Assembly (NCBI GenBank): GCA_026018925.1
Contig: JAKSZU010000130.1
Span: forward strand, 186,001 to 250,000
Length of the DNA: 64,000 nucleotides
Source of the DNA: Tupaia tana
Lineage: Eukaryota > Chordata > Mammalia > Scandentia > Tupaiidae
Reading direction: 5' to 3'
Shown here: one piece after another, positions 24,398 to 37,900 of the stretch
How the letters are laid out: each line of letters starts with the position of its first letter
How positions within the stretch are numbered: position 1 is the stretch's first letter
Translations under genes and position numbers: made by a program
Notes under the pieces: model-generated
What the model saw: only the letters and a program-made list of their open reading frames with translations
What the model was told of the DNA's origin: nothing
Database searches by the model: none

Positions 24398-27198
24398 ATG
24401 AGTAGAAAACCTTCATTTCTCCTGTGCCTGAAATATCTATTTCCCAGTGTCCATGTGGAATCTTCTCAGAGAATGGCTCAACTCTCCTGCCTGGAAAAAG
24501 GAGCAGAAGGGCTTATAAACTAAACAAAAGATGGAGCTGAGAGCCAGAGAGAAATTCTACCTTTAAAAAACGCAAAAAGGAAAAATTACCAAAAAAAAAA
24601 TGAGGAGACAGGAGAAGAGAGAAACAGAGACCTCAGAGAAACAGAGACAGGGATAGAAGGCCAGAGGGGCTCCCTACCACACTAGCTTTGCTTGCTGGAG
24701 GCTGAATTATGAGTAGAAAACCTTCATTTCTCCTGTGCCTGAAATATCTAGTTCCCAGTATCCATGTGGAATCTTCTCAGAGAATGGCTCAACTCTCCTG
24801 CCTGGAAAAAGGAGCAGAAGGGCTTATTAACAAAACAAAAGATGGAGCTGAGAGCCAGAGAGAAATTCTACCTTTAAAAAAAGGCAAAAAGGAAAAATTA
24901 CCAAAAAAAAAAATGAGGAGACAGGAGAAGAGAGAAACAGAGACCTCAGAGAAACAGAGACAGGGATAGAAGACAGAGGGGCTCCCTACCACACTAGCTT
25001 TGCTTGCTGGAGGCTGAATTATGAGTAGAAAACCTTCATTTCTCCTGTGCCTGAAATATCTAGTTCCCAGTGTCCATGTGGAAAATTCTCAAGAATGGCT
25101 CAACTCTCCTGCCTGGGAATAGGAGCAGAAGGGCTTATTAACAAAACAAAAGATGGAGCTGAGAGCAAGAGAGAAATTCTACCTTTAAAAAAACGCAAAA
25201 AGGAAAAATTACCCAAAAAAAAATGAGGAGACAGGAGAAGAAAGAAACAGAGACCTCAAAGACACAGAGACCGGGATAGAAGGCCAGAGGGACTCCCTAC
25301 CACACTAGCTTTGCTTGCTGGAGGCTGAATTATGAGTAGAAAACCTTCATTTCTCCTGTGCCTGAAATATCTAGTTCCCAGTATCCATGCGGAATCTTCT
25401 CAGAGAATGGCTCAACTCTCCTGCCTGGAAAAAGGAGCAGAAGGGCTTATTAACAAAACAAAAGATGGAGCTGAGAGCCAGAGAGAAATTCTACCTTTAA
25501 AAAAACGCAAAAAGGAAAAATTACCCAAAAAAAATGAGGAGACAGGAGAAGAGAGAAACCGAGACCTCAGAGACACAGAGACCGGGATAGAAGGCCAGAG
25601 GGGCTCCCTACCACACTAGCTTTGCTTGCTGGAGGCTGAATTATGAGTAGAAAACCTTCATTTCTCCTGTTCCTGAAATATCGAGTTCCCAGTATCCATG
25701 TGGAATCTTCTCAGAGAATGGCTCAACTCTCCTGCCTGGAAAAAGGAGCAGAAGGGCTTATTAACAAAACAAAAGATGGAGCTGAGAGTCAGAGAGAAAT
25801 TCTACCTTTAAAAAAACGCAAAAAGGAAAAATTACCAAACAAAAAGGAGAAGACAGAAGAAGAGAGAAACAGAGACCTCAGAGACACAGAGACCGGGATA
25901 GAAGGCCAGAGGGGATCCCTACCACACTAGCTTGGCTTGCTGGAGTCTGAATTATGAGTAGAAAACCTTCATTTCTCCTGTGCCTGAAATATCTAGTTCC
26001 CAGTATCCATGTGGAATCTTCTCAGAGAATGGCTCAACTCTCCTGCCTGGAAAAAGGAGCAGAAGGGCTTATTAACAAAACATAAGATGGAGCTGAGAGC
26101 CAGAGAGAAATTCTACCTTTAAAAAAACGCAAAAAGGAAAAATTACCAAAAAAAAAAAATGAGGAGACAGGGGAAGAGAGAAACAGAGACCTCAGAGAAA
26201 CAGAGACAGGGAGAGAAGGCCAAAGATGCTCCCTACCACACTAGCTTTGCTTGCTGGAGGCTGAATTATGAGTAGAAAACCTTCATTTCTCCTGTGCCTG
26301 AAATATCTAGTTCCCAGTGTCCATGTGGAAACTTCTCAAGAATGGCTCAACTCTCCTGCCTGGAAAAAGGAGCAGAAGGGCTTATTAACAAAACAAAAGA
26401 TGGAGCTGAGAGCCAGAGAGAAATTCTACCTTTAAAAAAACGCAAAAAGGAAAAATTACCAAAAAAAAATGAGGAGACAGGAGAAGAGAGAAACAGAGAC
26501 TCAGAGACACAGAGACAGAGATAGAAGGACAGAGGGTCTCCCTACCACACTAGGTTTGCTTGCTGGAGGCTGAATTATGAGTAGAAAACCTTCATTTCTC
26601 CTGTGTGTGAAATATCTAGTTCCCAGTATCCATGTGGAATCTTCTCAGAGAATGGCTCAACTCTCCTGCCTGGAAAAAGGAGCAGAAGGGCTTATTAACA
26701 AAACAAAAAATGGAGCTCAGAACCAGAGAGAAATTCTACCTTTAAAAAAACGCAAAAAGGAAAAATTACCAAAAAAAAATGAGGAGACAGGAGAAGAGAG
26801 AAACAGAGACCTCAGAGACACAGAGACAGTGATAGAAGGCCAGAGGGGATGCCTACCACACTAGCTTTGCTTGCTGGAGGCTGAATTATGAGTAGAAAAC
26901 CTTCATTTCTCCTGTGCCTTTAATATCGAGTTCCCAGTATCCATGTGGAATCTTCTCAGAGAATGGCTCAACTCTCCTGCCTGGAAAAAGGAGCAGAAGG
27001 GCTTATTAACAAAACAAAAGATGGAGCTGAGAGTCAGAGAGAAATTCTACCTTTAAAAAAACGCAAAAAGGAAAAATTTCCCAAAAAAAAGGAGAAGACA
27101 GAAGAAGAGAGAAACAGAGACCTCAGAGACACAGAGACCGGGATAGAAGGCTAGAGGGGCTCCCTACCACACTAGCTTTGCTTGCTGGAGGCTGAATT
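24398..27198 (+). repeat. 9-monomer tandem duplication, copy 2 (2.8 kb)
   Basis: Second copy of 21,595-24,397. Private changes are a one-base loss in 'gagactcagag' near 26,498 and 'ctcagaaccag' near 26,720. The next monomer (27,199) is of another type, so the unit is present twice. Confidence 0.93.
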
Positions 27199-28133
27199 AT
27201 GAGTAGAAAACCTTCATTTCTCCTGTGCCTGAAATATCGAGTTCCCAGTATCCATGTGGAATCTTCTCAGAGAATGGCTCAACTCTCCTGCCTGGAAAAA
27301 GGAGCAGAAGGGCTTATTAACAAAACAAAAGATGGAGCTGAGAGCCAGAGAGAAATTCTACCTTTAAAAAAACGCAAAAAGGAAAAGTTACCCAAAAAAA
27401 AATGAGGAGACAGGAGAAGAGAGAAACAGAGACCTCAGAGACACAGAGACAGGGATAGAAGGCCAGAGGGGCTCCCTACCACACTAGCTTTGCTTGCTGG
27501 AGGCTGAATTATGAGTAGAAAACCTTCATTTCTCCTGTGCCTGAAATATCTTGTTCCCAGTATCCATGTGGAATCTTCTCAGAGAATGGCTCAACTCTCC
27601 TGCCTGGAAAAAGGAGCAGAAGGGCTTATTAACAAAACAAAGATGGAGCTGAGAGCCAGAGAGAAATTCTACATTTAAAAAAAGGCAAAAACGAAAAATT
27701 AACAAAAAAAAAAAAATGAGAAGACAGGAGAAGAGAGAAACAGAGACCTCAGAGACACAGAGACAGGGATAGAAGGCCAGAGCGGCTCCCTACCACACTA
27801 CCTTTGCTTGCTGGAGGCTGAATTATGAGTAGAAAACCTTCATTTCTCCTGTGTCTGAAATATCTAGTTCCCAGTATCCATGTGGAATCTTCTCAGAGAA
27901 TGGCTCAACTCTCCTGCCTGGAAAAGGAGCAGAAGGGCTTATTAACAAAACAAAAGATAGAGCTGAGAGCCAGAGAGAAATTCTACCTTTAAAAAAACGC
28001 AAAAAGGAAAAATTACCAAAAAAAATGAGGAGACAGGAGAAGAGAGAAACAGAGACCTCAGAGACACAGAGACAGGGATAGAAAAGCAGAGGTTATCCCT
28101 ACCACACTAGCTTTGCCTACTGGAGGCTGAATT

Positions 28134-28445
28134 ATGAGTAGAAAACCTTCATTTCTCCTGTGCCTTTAATATCGAGTTCCCAGTATCCATGTGGAATCTT
28201 CTCAGAGAATGGCTCAACTCTCCTGCCTGGAAAAAGGAGCAGAAGGGCTTATTAACAAAACAAAAGATGGAGCTGAGAGTCAGAGAAAAATTCTACCTTT
28301 AAAAAAACGCAAAAAGGAAAAATTTCCCCAAAAAAAATGAAAAGACAGAAGAAGAGAGAACCAGAGACCTCAGAGACACAGAGACCAGGATAGAAGGCCA
28401 GAGGGGCTCCCTACCACACTAGCTTTGCTTGCCGGAGGCTGAATT
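28134..28445 (+). repeat. Monomer at a subtype-order junction in block 2
   Basis: It follows M4-1 (27,511) and M4-2 (27,825) and inherits the M4-2 ending 'ctactggaggc', yet it reads 'ctttaatatcgag' and 'cagagaaaaattc' instead of the M4-3 sequence expected there. The switch lies between about 28,120 and 28,165. From here to the block end the order matches 54,297-55,230. Confidence 0.75.
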
Positions 28446-29066
28446 ATGAGTAGAAAACCTTCATTTCTCCTGTGCCTGAAATATCGAGTTCCCAGTATCC
28501 ATGTGGAATCTTCTCAGAGAATGGCTCAACTCTCCTGCCTGGAAAAAGGAGCAGAAGGGCTTATTAACAAAACAAAAGATGGAGCTGAGAGCCAGAGAGA
28601 AAATCTACCTTTAAAAAAACGCAAAAAGGAAAAATTATCAAAAAAAATTGAGGAGACAGGAGAAGAGAGAAACAGAGACCTCAGAGACACAGAGACAGGG
28701 ACAGAAGGCCAGAGGGGATCCCTACCACACTAGCTTTGCTTGCTGGAGCCTGAATTATGGGTAGAAAACCTTCATTTCTCCTGTGCCTGAAATATCTAGT
28801 TCCAAGTATCCATGTGGAATCTTCTCAGAGAATGGCTCAACTCTCCTGCCTGGAAAAAGGAGCAGAAGGGCTTATTAACAAAACAAAAAATGGAGCTGAG
28901 AGCCAGAGAGAAATTCTACCTTTAAAAAAACGCAAAAAGGAAAAATTACCAAAAAAAAGGAGGAGACAGGAGAAGAGAGAAACAGAGACCTCAGAGACAC
29001 AGAGAAGGGGATAGAAGGCCAGAGGTGATCCCTACCACACTAACTTTGCTTGCTGGAGGCTGAAGT

Positions 29067-29378
29067 ATGAGTAGAAAACCTTCATTTCTCCTGTGCCTGA
29101 AATATCTAGTTCCAAGTATCCATGTGGAATCTTCTCAGAGAAAGGCTCAACTCTCCTGCCTGGAAAAAGATGCAGAACGGCTTATTAACAATAAAAAGAT
29201 GGAGCTGAGACCCGAGAGAAATTCTACCTTTAAATAAACGCAAAAAAAATAAATTACCAAAAAAAAAAAATGAGGAGACCTGAGAAGAGAGAAACAGAGA
29301 CCTCAGAGACACAGAGACAGGGATAGAAGGCCAGAGGTTCTCCCTACCACACTAGCCTTGCTTGCTGGAGGCTGAATT
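29067..29378 (+). repeat. A-type monomer, start of block 3
   Basis: Has 'gaagtatgag', 'gatgcagaacgg' (g to a in the usual gtgcag), 'aacaataaaaag' and 'gagacccgagag'. It contains AATAAA at 29,233-29,238. The ATGGGTAG tail monomer 28,757-29,066 precedes it. Confidence 0.85.
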
Positions 29379-32300
29379 ATGAGTAGAAAACATTCATTTC
29401 TCCTGTGCCTTAAATATCTAGTTCCCAGTATCCATGTTGAATCTTCTCAGAGAATGGCTCAACTCTCCTGCCTGGAAAAAGGAGCAGAAGGGCTTATTAA
29501 CAAAACAAAAGATGGAGATGAGAGCCAGAGAGAAATTCTACCTTTAAAAAAAACGCAAAAAGGAAAAATTACCAAAAAAAAAAATGAGGAGACAGGAGAA
29601 GAGAGAAACAGAGACCTCAGAGACACAGAGACAGGGATAGAAGGCCAGAGGGGCTCCCTACCACACTAGCTTTGCTTGCTGGAGGCTGAATTATGAGTAG
29701 AAAACCTTCATTTCTCCTGTGCCTGAAATATCTAGTTCCCAGTATCCATGTGGAATCTTCTCAGAGAATGGCTCAACTCTCCTGCCTGGAAAAAGGAGCA
29801 GAAGGGCTTATTAACAAAACAAAAGATGGAGCTGAGAGCCAGAGAGAAATTCTACCTTTAAAAAAACGCAAAAAGGAAAAATTACCCAAAAAAAAAATGA
29901 GGAGACAGGAGAAGAGAGAAACAGAGACCTCAAAGACACAGAGACCGGGATAGAAGGCCAGAGGGACTCCCTACCACACTAGCTTTGCTTGCTGGAGGCT
30001 GAATTATGAGTAGAAAACCTTCATTTCTCCTGTGCCTGAAATATCGAGTTCCCAGTATCCATGCGGAATCTTCTCAGAGAATGGCTCAACTCTCCTGCCT
30101 GGAAAAAGGAGCAGAAGGGCTTATTGGAAAACAAAAGATGGAGCTGAGAGCCAGAGAGAAATTCTACCTTTAAAAAAACGCAAAAAGGAAAAATTACCCA
30201 AAAAAAAATGAGGAGACAGGAGAAGAGAGAAACCGAGACCTCAGAGACACAGAGACGGGGATAGAAGGCCAGAGGGGCTCCCTACCACACTAGCTTTGCT
30301 TGCTGGAGGCTGAATTATGAGTAGAAAACCTTCATTTCTCCTGTGCCTGAAATATCTAGTTCCCAGTATCCATGTGGAATCTTCTCAGAGAATGGCTCAA
30401 CTCTCCTGCCTGGAAAAAGGAGCAGAAGGGCTTATTAACAAAACAAAAGATGGAGCTGAGAGCCAGAGAGAAATTCTACCTTTAAAAAAACGCAAAAAGG
30501 AAAAATTACCAAAAAAAAATGAGGAGACAGGAGAAGAGAGAAACAGAGAACTCAGAGACACAGAGACAGGGATAGAAAAGCAGAGCTTATCACTACCACA
30601 CTAGCTTTGCCTGCTGGAGGCTGAATTATGAGTAGAAAACCTTCATTTCTCCTGTGCCTGAAATATCTAGTTCCAAGTATCCATGTGGAAACTTCTCAGA
30701 GAATGGCTCAACTCTCCTGCCTGGAAAAAGGAGCAGAAGGGCTTATTAACAAAACAAAGATGGAGCTGAGAGCCAGAGAGAAATTCTTAATTTAACAATA
30801 CGCAAAAAGGAAAAGTTACCAAAAAAAAATGAGGAGACAGGAGAAGAGACAAACAGAGACCTCAGAGACACAGAGACAGGGATAGAAGGCCAGAGGGGCT
30901 CCCTACCACACTAGCTTTGCTTGCTGGAGGCTGAATTATGAGTAGAAAACCTTCATTTCTCCTGTGCCTGAAATATCTAGTTCCCCGTATCCATGTGGAA
31001 TCTTCTCAGAGAATGGCTCAACTCTCCTGCCTGGAAAAAGGAGCAGAAGGGCTTATTAACAAAACAAAAGATGGAGCTGAGAGCCAGAGAGAAATTCTAC
31101 CTTTAAAAAAACGCAAAAAGGAAAAATTACCAAAAAAAAATGAGGAGACAGGAGAAGAGAGAAACAGAGACCTCAGAGACACAGAGACAGGGATAGAAGG
31201 CCAGAGGGGCTCCCTACCACACTAGCTTTGCTTGCTGGAGGCTGAATTATGAGTAGAAAACCTTCATTTCTCCTGTGCCTGAAATATCTAGTTCCCAGTA
31301 TCCATGTGGAATCTTCTCAGAGAATGGCTCAACTCTCCTGCCTGGAAAAAGGAGCAGAAGGGCTTATTAACAAAACAAAAGATGGAGCTGAGAGTCAGAG
31401 AGAAATTGTACCTTTAAAAGAACGCAAAAAGGAAAAATTAACAAAAAAAAAAATGAGAAGACAGAAGAAGAGAGAAAAAGAGACCTCAGAGACACAGAGA
31501 CCGGGATAGAAGGCCAGAGGGGCTCCCTACCACACTAGCTTTGCTTGCTGGAGGCTGAATTATGAGTAGAAAACCTTCATTTCTCCTGTGCCTGAAATAT
31601 CGAGTTCCCAGTATCCATGTGGAATCTTCTCAGAGAATGGCTCAACTCTCCTGCCTGGAAAAAGGAGCAGAAGGGCTTATTAACAAAACAAAAGATGGAG
31701 CTGAGAGCCAGAGAGAAATTCTACCTTTAAAAAAACGAAAAAAGAAAAAATTACCCAAAAAAAAATGAGGAGACAGGAGAAGAGAGAAACAGAGACCTCA
31801 GAGACACAGAGACAGGGACAGAAGGCCAGAGGGGCTCCCTACCACACTATCTTTGCTTGCTGGAGGCTGAATTATGAGTAGAAAACCTTCATTTCTCCTG
31901 TGCCTGAAATATCGAGTTCCCAGTATCCATGTGGAATCTTCTCAGAGAATGGCTCAACTCTCCTGCCTGGAAAAAGGAGCAGAAGGGCTTATTAACAAAA
32001 CAAAAGATGGAGCAGAGAGTCAGAGAAAAATTCTACCTTTAAAAAAAACGCAAAAAGGAAAAATTTCCCCCAAAAAAATGAGAAGACAGAAGAAGAGAGA
32101 AACAGAGACCTCAGAGACACAGAGACCAGGATAGAAGGCCAGAGGGGCTCCCTACCACACTAGCTTTGCTTGCTGGAGGCTGAATTATGAGTAGAAAACC
32201 TTCATTTCTCCTGTGCCTGAAATATCTAGTTCCCAGTATCCATGTGGAAACTTCTCAAGAATGGCTGAACTCTCCTGCCTGGAAAAAGGAGCAGAAGGGC

Positions 32301-34676
32301 TTATTAACAAAACAAAAGATGGAGCTGAGAGCCAGAGAGAAATTCTACCTTTAAAAAAACGCAAAAAGGAAAAATTACCAAAAAAAAAAAATGAGGAGAC
32401 AGGAGAAGAGAGAAACAGAGACCTCAGAGACACAGAGACAGAGATAGAAGTACAGAGGGGCTCCCTACCACACTAGGTTTGCTTGCTGGAGGCTGAATTA
32501 TGAGTAGAAAACCTTCATTTCTCTTGTGCCTGAAATATCTAGTTCCCAGTATCCATGTGGAATCTTCTCAGAGAATGGCTCAACTCTTCTGCCTTGAAAA
32601 AGGAGCAGAAGGGCTTATTAACAAAACAGAAAATGGAGCTGAGAGCCAGAGAGAAATTCTACCTTTAAAAAAACGCAAAAAAGGAAAAATTACCAAAAAA
32701 AAATGAGGAGACAGGAGAAGAGAGAAACAGAGACCTCAGAGACACAGAGACAGGGATAGAAGGCCAGAGGGGATCCCTACCACACTAGCTTTGCTTGCTG
32801 GAGGCTGAATTATGAGTAGAAAACCTTCATTTCTCCTGTGCCTGAAATATCTAGTTCCCCGTATCCATGTGGAATCTTCTCAGAGAATGGCTCAACTCTC
32901 CTGCCTGGAAAAAGGAGCAGAAGGGCTTATTAACAAAACAAAAGATGGAGCTGAGAGCCAGAGAGAAATTCTACCTTTAAAAAAACGCAAAAAGGAAAAA
33001 TTACCAAAAAAAAATGAGGAGACAGGAGAAGAGAGAAACAGAGACCTCAGAGACACAGAGACCGGGATAGAAGGCCAGAGGGGCTCCCTACCACACTAGC
33101 TTTGCTTGCTGGAGGCTGAATTATGAGTAGAAAACCTTCATTTCTCCTGTGCCTGAAATATCGAGTTCCCAGTATCCATGTGGAATCTTCTCAGAGAATG
33201 GCTCAACTCTCCTGCCTGGAAAAAGGAGCAGAAGGGCTTATTAACAAAACAAAAGATGGAGCTGAGAGCCAGAGAGAAATTCTACCTTTAAAAAAACGCA
33301 AAAAGGAAAAATTACCAAAAAAAAATGAGGAGACAGGAGAAGAGAGAAACAGAGACCTCAGAGACACAGAGACAGAGATTGAAGGCCAGAGGGGCTCCCT
33401 ACCACACTAGCTTTGCTTGCTGGAGGTTGAATTATGAGTAGAAAACCTTCATTTCTCCTGTGCCTGAAATATTTAGTTCCCAGTATCCATGTGGAACCTT
33501 CTCAGAGAATGGCTCAACTCTCCTGCCTGGAAAAAGGAGCAGAAGGGCTTATTAACAAAACAAAAGATGGAGCTGAGAGCCAGAGAGAAATTCTACTTTT
33601 AAAAAAAACGCAAAAAGGAAAAATAACCAAAAAAAATGAGGAGACAGGAGAAGAGAGAAACAGAAACCTCAGAGACACAGAGACCAGGATAGAAGGCCAG
33701 AGGGGCTCCCTACCACACTAGCTTTGCTTGCTGGAGGCTGAATTATGAGTAGAAAACCTTCATTTCTCCTGTGCCTGAAATATTGAGTTCCCAGTATCCA
33801 TGTGGAATCTTCTCAGAGAATGGCTCAACTCTCCTGCCTGGAAAAAGGAGCAGAAGGGCTTATTAACAAAACAAAAGATGGAGCTGAGAGCCAGAGAGAA
33901 ATTCTACCTTTAAAAAAACGCAAAAAGGAAAAATTACCCAAAAAAAAATGAGGAGACAGGAGAAGAGAGAAACAGAGACCTCAGAGACACAGAGACAGGG
34001 ATAGAAGGCCAGAGGGGCTCCCTACCACACTAGCTTTGCTTGCTGGAGGCTGAATTATGAGTAGAAAACCTTCATTTCTCCTGTGCCTGAAATATCTTGT
34101 TCCCAGTATCCATGTGGAATCTTCTCAGAGAATGGCTCAACTCTCCTGCCTGGAAAAAGGAGCAGAAGGGCTTATTAACAAAACAAAGATGGAGCTGAGA
34201 GCCAGAGAGAAATTCTACATTTAAAAAAAGGCAAAAAGGAAAAATTACCAAAAAAAAAATGAGAAGACAGGAGAAGAGAGAGACAGAGACCTCAGAGACA
34301 CAGAGACAGGGATAGAAGGCCAGAGGGGATCCCTACCACACTAGCTTTGCTTGCTGGAGGCTGAATTATGGGTAGAAAACCTTCATTTCTCCTGTGCCTG
34401 AAATATCTAGTTCCAAGAATCAATGTGGAATCTTCTCAGAGAATGGCTCAACTCTCCTGCCTGGAAAAAGGAGCAGAAGGGCTTATTAACAAAACAAAAA
34501 ATGGAGCTGAGAGCCAGAGAGAAATTCTACCTTTAAAAAAACGCAAAAAGGAAAAATTACCAAAAAAAGGAGGAGACAGGAGAAGAGAGAAACAGAGACC
34601 TCAGAGACACAGAGAAGGGGATAGAAGGCCAGAGGTGATCCCTACCACACTAGCTTTGCTTGCTGGAGGCTGAAGT
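29067..34676 (+). repeat. HOR block 3: 18 monomers
   Basis: Monomer starts: 29067, 29379, 29693, 30006, 30317, 30628, 30938, 31249, 31562, 31874, 32187, 32500, 32812, 33123, 33434, 33745, 34057, 34368. The header order A, B, C, 'catgcgg', 'aaaagcagag', 'gacaaacag', 'ccccg' is complete. From 30,317 to the end it corresponds to block 4 from 36,858 to its end, apart from one extra monomer in block 4 at 38,726. The monomer at 30,006 carries 'cttattggaaaac', a small deletion shared in related form by the fourth monomers of blocks 2 (18,794) and 7 (56,168). Confidence 0.88.
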
Positions 34677-34988
34677 ATGAGTAGAAAACCTTCATTTCTC
34701 CTGTGCCTGAAATATCTAGTTCCAAGTATCCATGTGGAATCTTCTCAGAGAAAGGCTCAACTCTCCTGCCTGGAAAAAGGTGCAGAACGGCTTATTAACA
34801 ATACAAAGATGGAGCTGAGACCCGAGAGAAATTCTACCTTTAAATAAACGCAAAAAAAAAAAATACCAAAAAAAAAAAAATGAGGAGACCGGAGAAGAGA
34901 GAAACAGAGACCTCAGAGACACAGAGACAGGGATAGAAGGCCAGAGGTTCTCCCTACCACACTACCCTTGCTTGCTGGAGGCTGAATT
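34677..34988 (+). repeat. A-type monomer, start of block 4
   Basis: Has 'gaagtatgag', 'gtgcagaacgg', 'aacaatacaaag' and 'gagacccgagag', with AATAAA at 34,843-34,848. The ATGGGTAG tail monomer 34,368-34,676 precedes it. Confidence 0.87.
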
Positions 34989-37900
34989 ATGAGTAGAAAA
35001 CATTCATTTCTCCTGTGCCTGAAATATCTAGTTCCCAGTATCCATGTTGAATCTTCTCAGAGAATGGCTCAACTCTCCTGCCTGGAAAAAGGAGCAGAAG
35101 GGCTTATTAACAAAACAAAAGATGGAGATGAGAGCCAGAGAGAAATTCTACCTTTAAAAAAACGCAAAAAGGAAATATTACCAAAAAAAAAAAATGAGGA
35201 GACAGGAGAAGAGAGAAACAGAGACCTCAGAGACACAGAGACAGGGATAGAAGGCCAGAGGGGCTCCCTACCACACTAGCTTTGCTTGCTGGAGGCTGAA
35301 TTATGAGTAGAAAACCTTCATTTCTCCTGTGCCTGAAATATCTAGTTCCCAGTATCCATGTGGAATCTTCTCAGAGAATGGCTCAACTCTCCTGCCTGGA
35401 AAAAGGAGCAGAAGGGCTTATTAACAAAACAAAAGATGGAGCTGAGAGCCAGAGAGAAATTCTACCTTTAAAAAAACGCAAAAAGGAAAAATTACCCAAA
35501 AAAAATGAGGAGACAGGAGAAGAGAGAAACAGAGACCTCAAAGACACAGAGACCGGGATAGAAGGCCAGAGGGACTCCCTACCACACTAGCTTTGCTTGC
35601 TGGAGGCTGAATTATGAGTAGAAAACCTTCATTTCTCCTGTGCCTGAAATATCTAGTTCCCAGTATCCATGTGGAATCTTCTCAGAGAATGGCTCAACTC
35701 TCCTGCCTGGAAAAAGGAGCAGAAGGGCTTATTAACAAAACAAAAGATGGAGCTGAGAGCCAGAGAGAAATTCTACCTTTAAAAAAACGCAAAAAGGAAA
35801 AATTACCAAAAAAAAATGAGGAGACAGGAGAAGAGAGAAACAGAGACCTCAGAGACACAGAGACAGTGATAGAAGGCCAGAGGGGCTCCCTACCACACTA
35901 GCTTTGCTTGCTGGAGGTTGAATTATGAGTAGAAAACCTTCATTTCGCCTGTGCCTGAAATATTTAGTTCCCAGTATCCATGTGGAATCTTCTCAGAGAA
36001 TGGCTCAACTCTCCTGCCTGGAAAAAGGAGCAGAAGGGCTTATTAACAAAACAAAAGATGGAGCTGAGAGCCAGAGAGAAATTCTACTTTTAAAAAAACG
36101 CAAAAAGGAAAAATAACCAAAAAAAATGAGGAGACAGGAGAAGAGAGAAACAGAAACCTCAGAGACACAGAGACCAGGATAGAAGGCCAGAGGGGCTCCC
36201 TACCACACTAGCTTTGCTTGCTGGAGGCTGAATTATGAGTACAAAACCTTCATTTCTCCTGTGCCTGAAATATCGAGTTCCCAGTATCCATGTGGAATCT
36301 TCTCAGAGAATGGCTCAACTCTCCTGCCTGGAAAAAGGAGCAGAAGGGCTTATTAACAAAACAAAAGATGGAGCTGAGAGCCAGAGAGAAATTCTACCTT
36401 TAAAAAAACGCAAAAAGGAAAAATTACCCCCAAAAAAATGAGGAGACAGGAGAAGAGAGAAACAGAGACCTCAGAGACACAGAGACAGGGATAGAAGGCC
36501 AGAGGGGCTCCCTACCACACTAGCTTTGCTTGCTGGAGGCTGAATTATGAGTAGAAAACCTTCATTTCTCCTGTGCCTGAAATATCTTGTTCCCAGTATC
36601 CATGTGGAATCTTCTCAGAGAATGGCTCAACTCTCCTGCCTGGAAAAAGGAGCAGAAGGGCTTATTAACAAAACAAAGATGGAGCTGAGAGCCAGAGAGA
36701 AATTCTACATTTAAAAAAAGGCAAAAAGGAAAAATTACCAAAAAAAAAATGAGAAGACAGGAGAAGAGAGAAACAGAGACCTCAGAGACACAGAGACAGG
36801 GATTGAAGGCCAGAGCGGCTCCCTACCACACTAGCTTTGCTTGCTGGAGGCTGAATTATGAGTAGAAAACCTTCATTTCTCCTGTGCCTGAAATATCTAG
36901 TTCCCAGTATCCATGTGGAATCTTCTCAGAGAATGGCTCAACTCTCCTGCCTGGAAAAAGGAGCAGAAGGGCTTATTAACAAAACAAAAGATGGAGCTGA
37001 GAGCCAGAGAGAAATTCTACCTTTAAAAAAACGCAAAAAGGAAAAATTACCAAAAAAAAATGAGGAGACAGGAGAAGAGAGAAACAGAGAACTCAGAGAC
37101 ACAGAGACAGGGATAGAAAAGCAGAGCATATCACTACCACACTAGCTTTGCCTGCTGGAGGCTGAATTATGAGTAGAAAACCTTCATTTCTCCTGTGCCT
37201 GAAATATCTAGTTCCAAGTATCCATGTGGAAACTTCTCAGAGAATGGCTCAACTCTCCTGCCTGGAAAAAGGAGCAGAAGGGCTTATTAACAAAACAAAG
37301 ATGGAGCTGAGAGCCAGAGAGAAATTCTTAATTTAACAATACGCAAAAAGGAAAAATTACCAAAAAAAAATGAGGAGACAGGAGAAGAGACAAACAGAGA
37401 CCTCAGAGACACAGAGACAGGGATAGAAGGCCAGAGGGGCTCCCTACCACACTAGCTTTGCTTGCTGGAGGCTGAATTATGAGTAGAAAACCTTCATTTC
37501 TCCTGTGCCTGAAATATCTAGTTCCCCGTATCCATGTGGAATCTTCTCAGAGAATGGCTCAACTCTCCTGCCTGGAAAAAGGAGCAGAAGGGCTTATTAA
37601 CAAAACAAAAGATGGAGCTGAGAGCCAGAGAGAAATTCTACCTTTAAAAAAACGCAAAAAGGAAAAATTACCAAAAAAATATGAGGAGACAGGAGAAGAG
37701 AGAAACAGAGACCTCAGAGACACAGAGACAGGGATAGAAGGCCAGAGGGGCTCCCTACCACACTAGCTTTGCTTGCTGGAGGCTGAATTATGAGTAGAAA
37801 ACCTTCATTTCTCCTGTGCCTGAAATATCTAGTTCCCAGTATCCATGTGGAATCTTCTCAGAGAATGGCTCAACTCTCCTGCCTGGAAAAAGGAGCAGAA

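Larger units (their letters stand above)
17855..29066 (+). repeat. HOR block 2: 36 monomers
   Basis: Monomer starts: 17855, 18167, 18482, 18794, 19105, 19416, 19727, 20038, 20350, 20664, 20975, 21286, 21595, 21906, 22218, 22529, 22840, 23151, 23466, 23776, 24087, 24398, 24709, 25021, 25332, 25643, 25954, 26268, 26577, 26888, 27199, 27511, 27825, 28134, 28446, 28757. The first 12 monomers match the start of block 7 (55,231-58,969) position for position, about 37.4 kb away. Monomers 21,595-27,198 are a 9-monomer unit present twice in tandem. The block ends with 28,134, 28,446 and 28,757, a trio also seen at the end of block 6 (54,297, 54,609, 54,920). The last monomer is the ATGGGTAG tail type. 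Confidence 0.85.
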
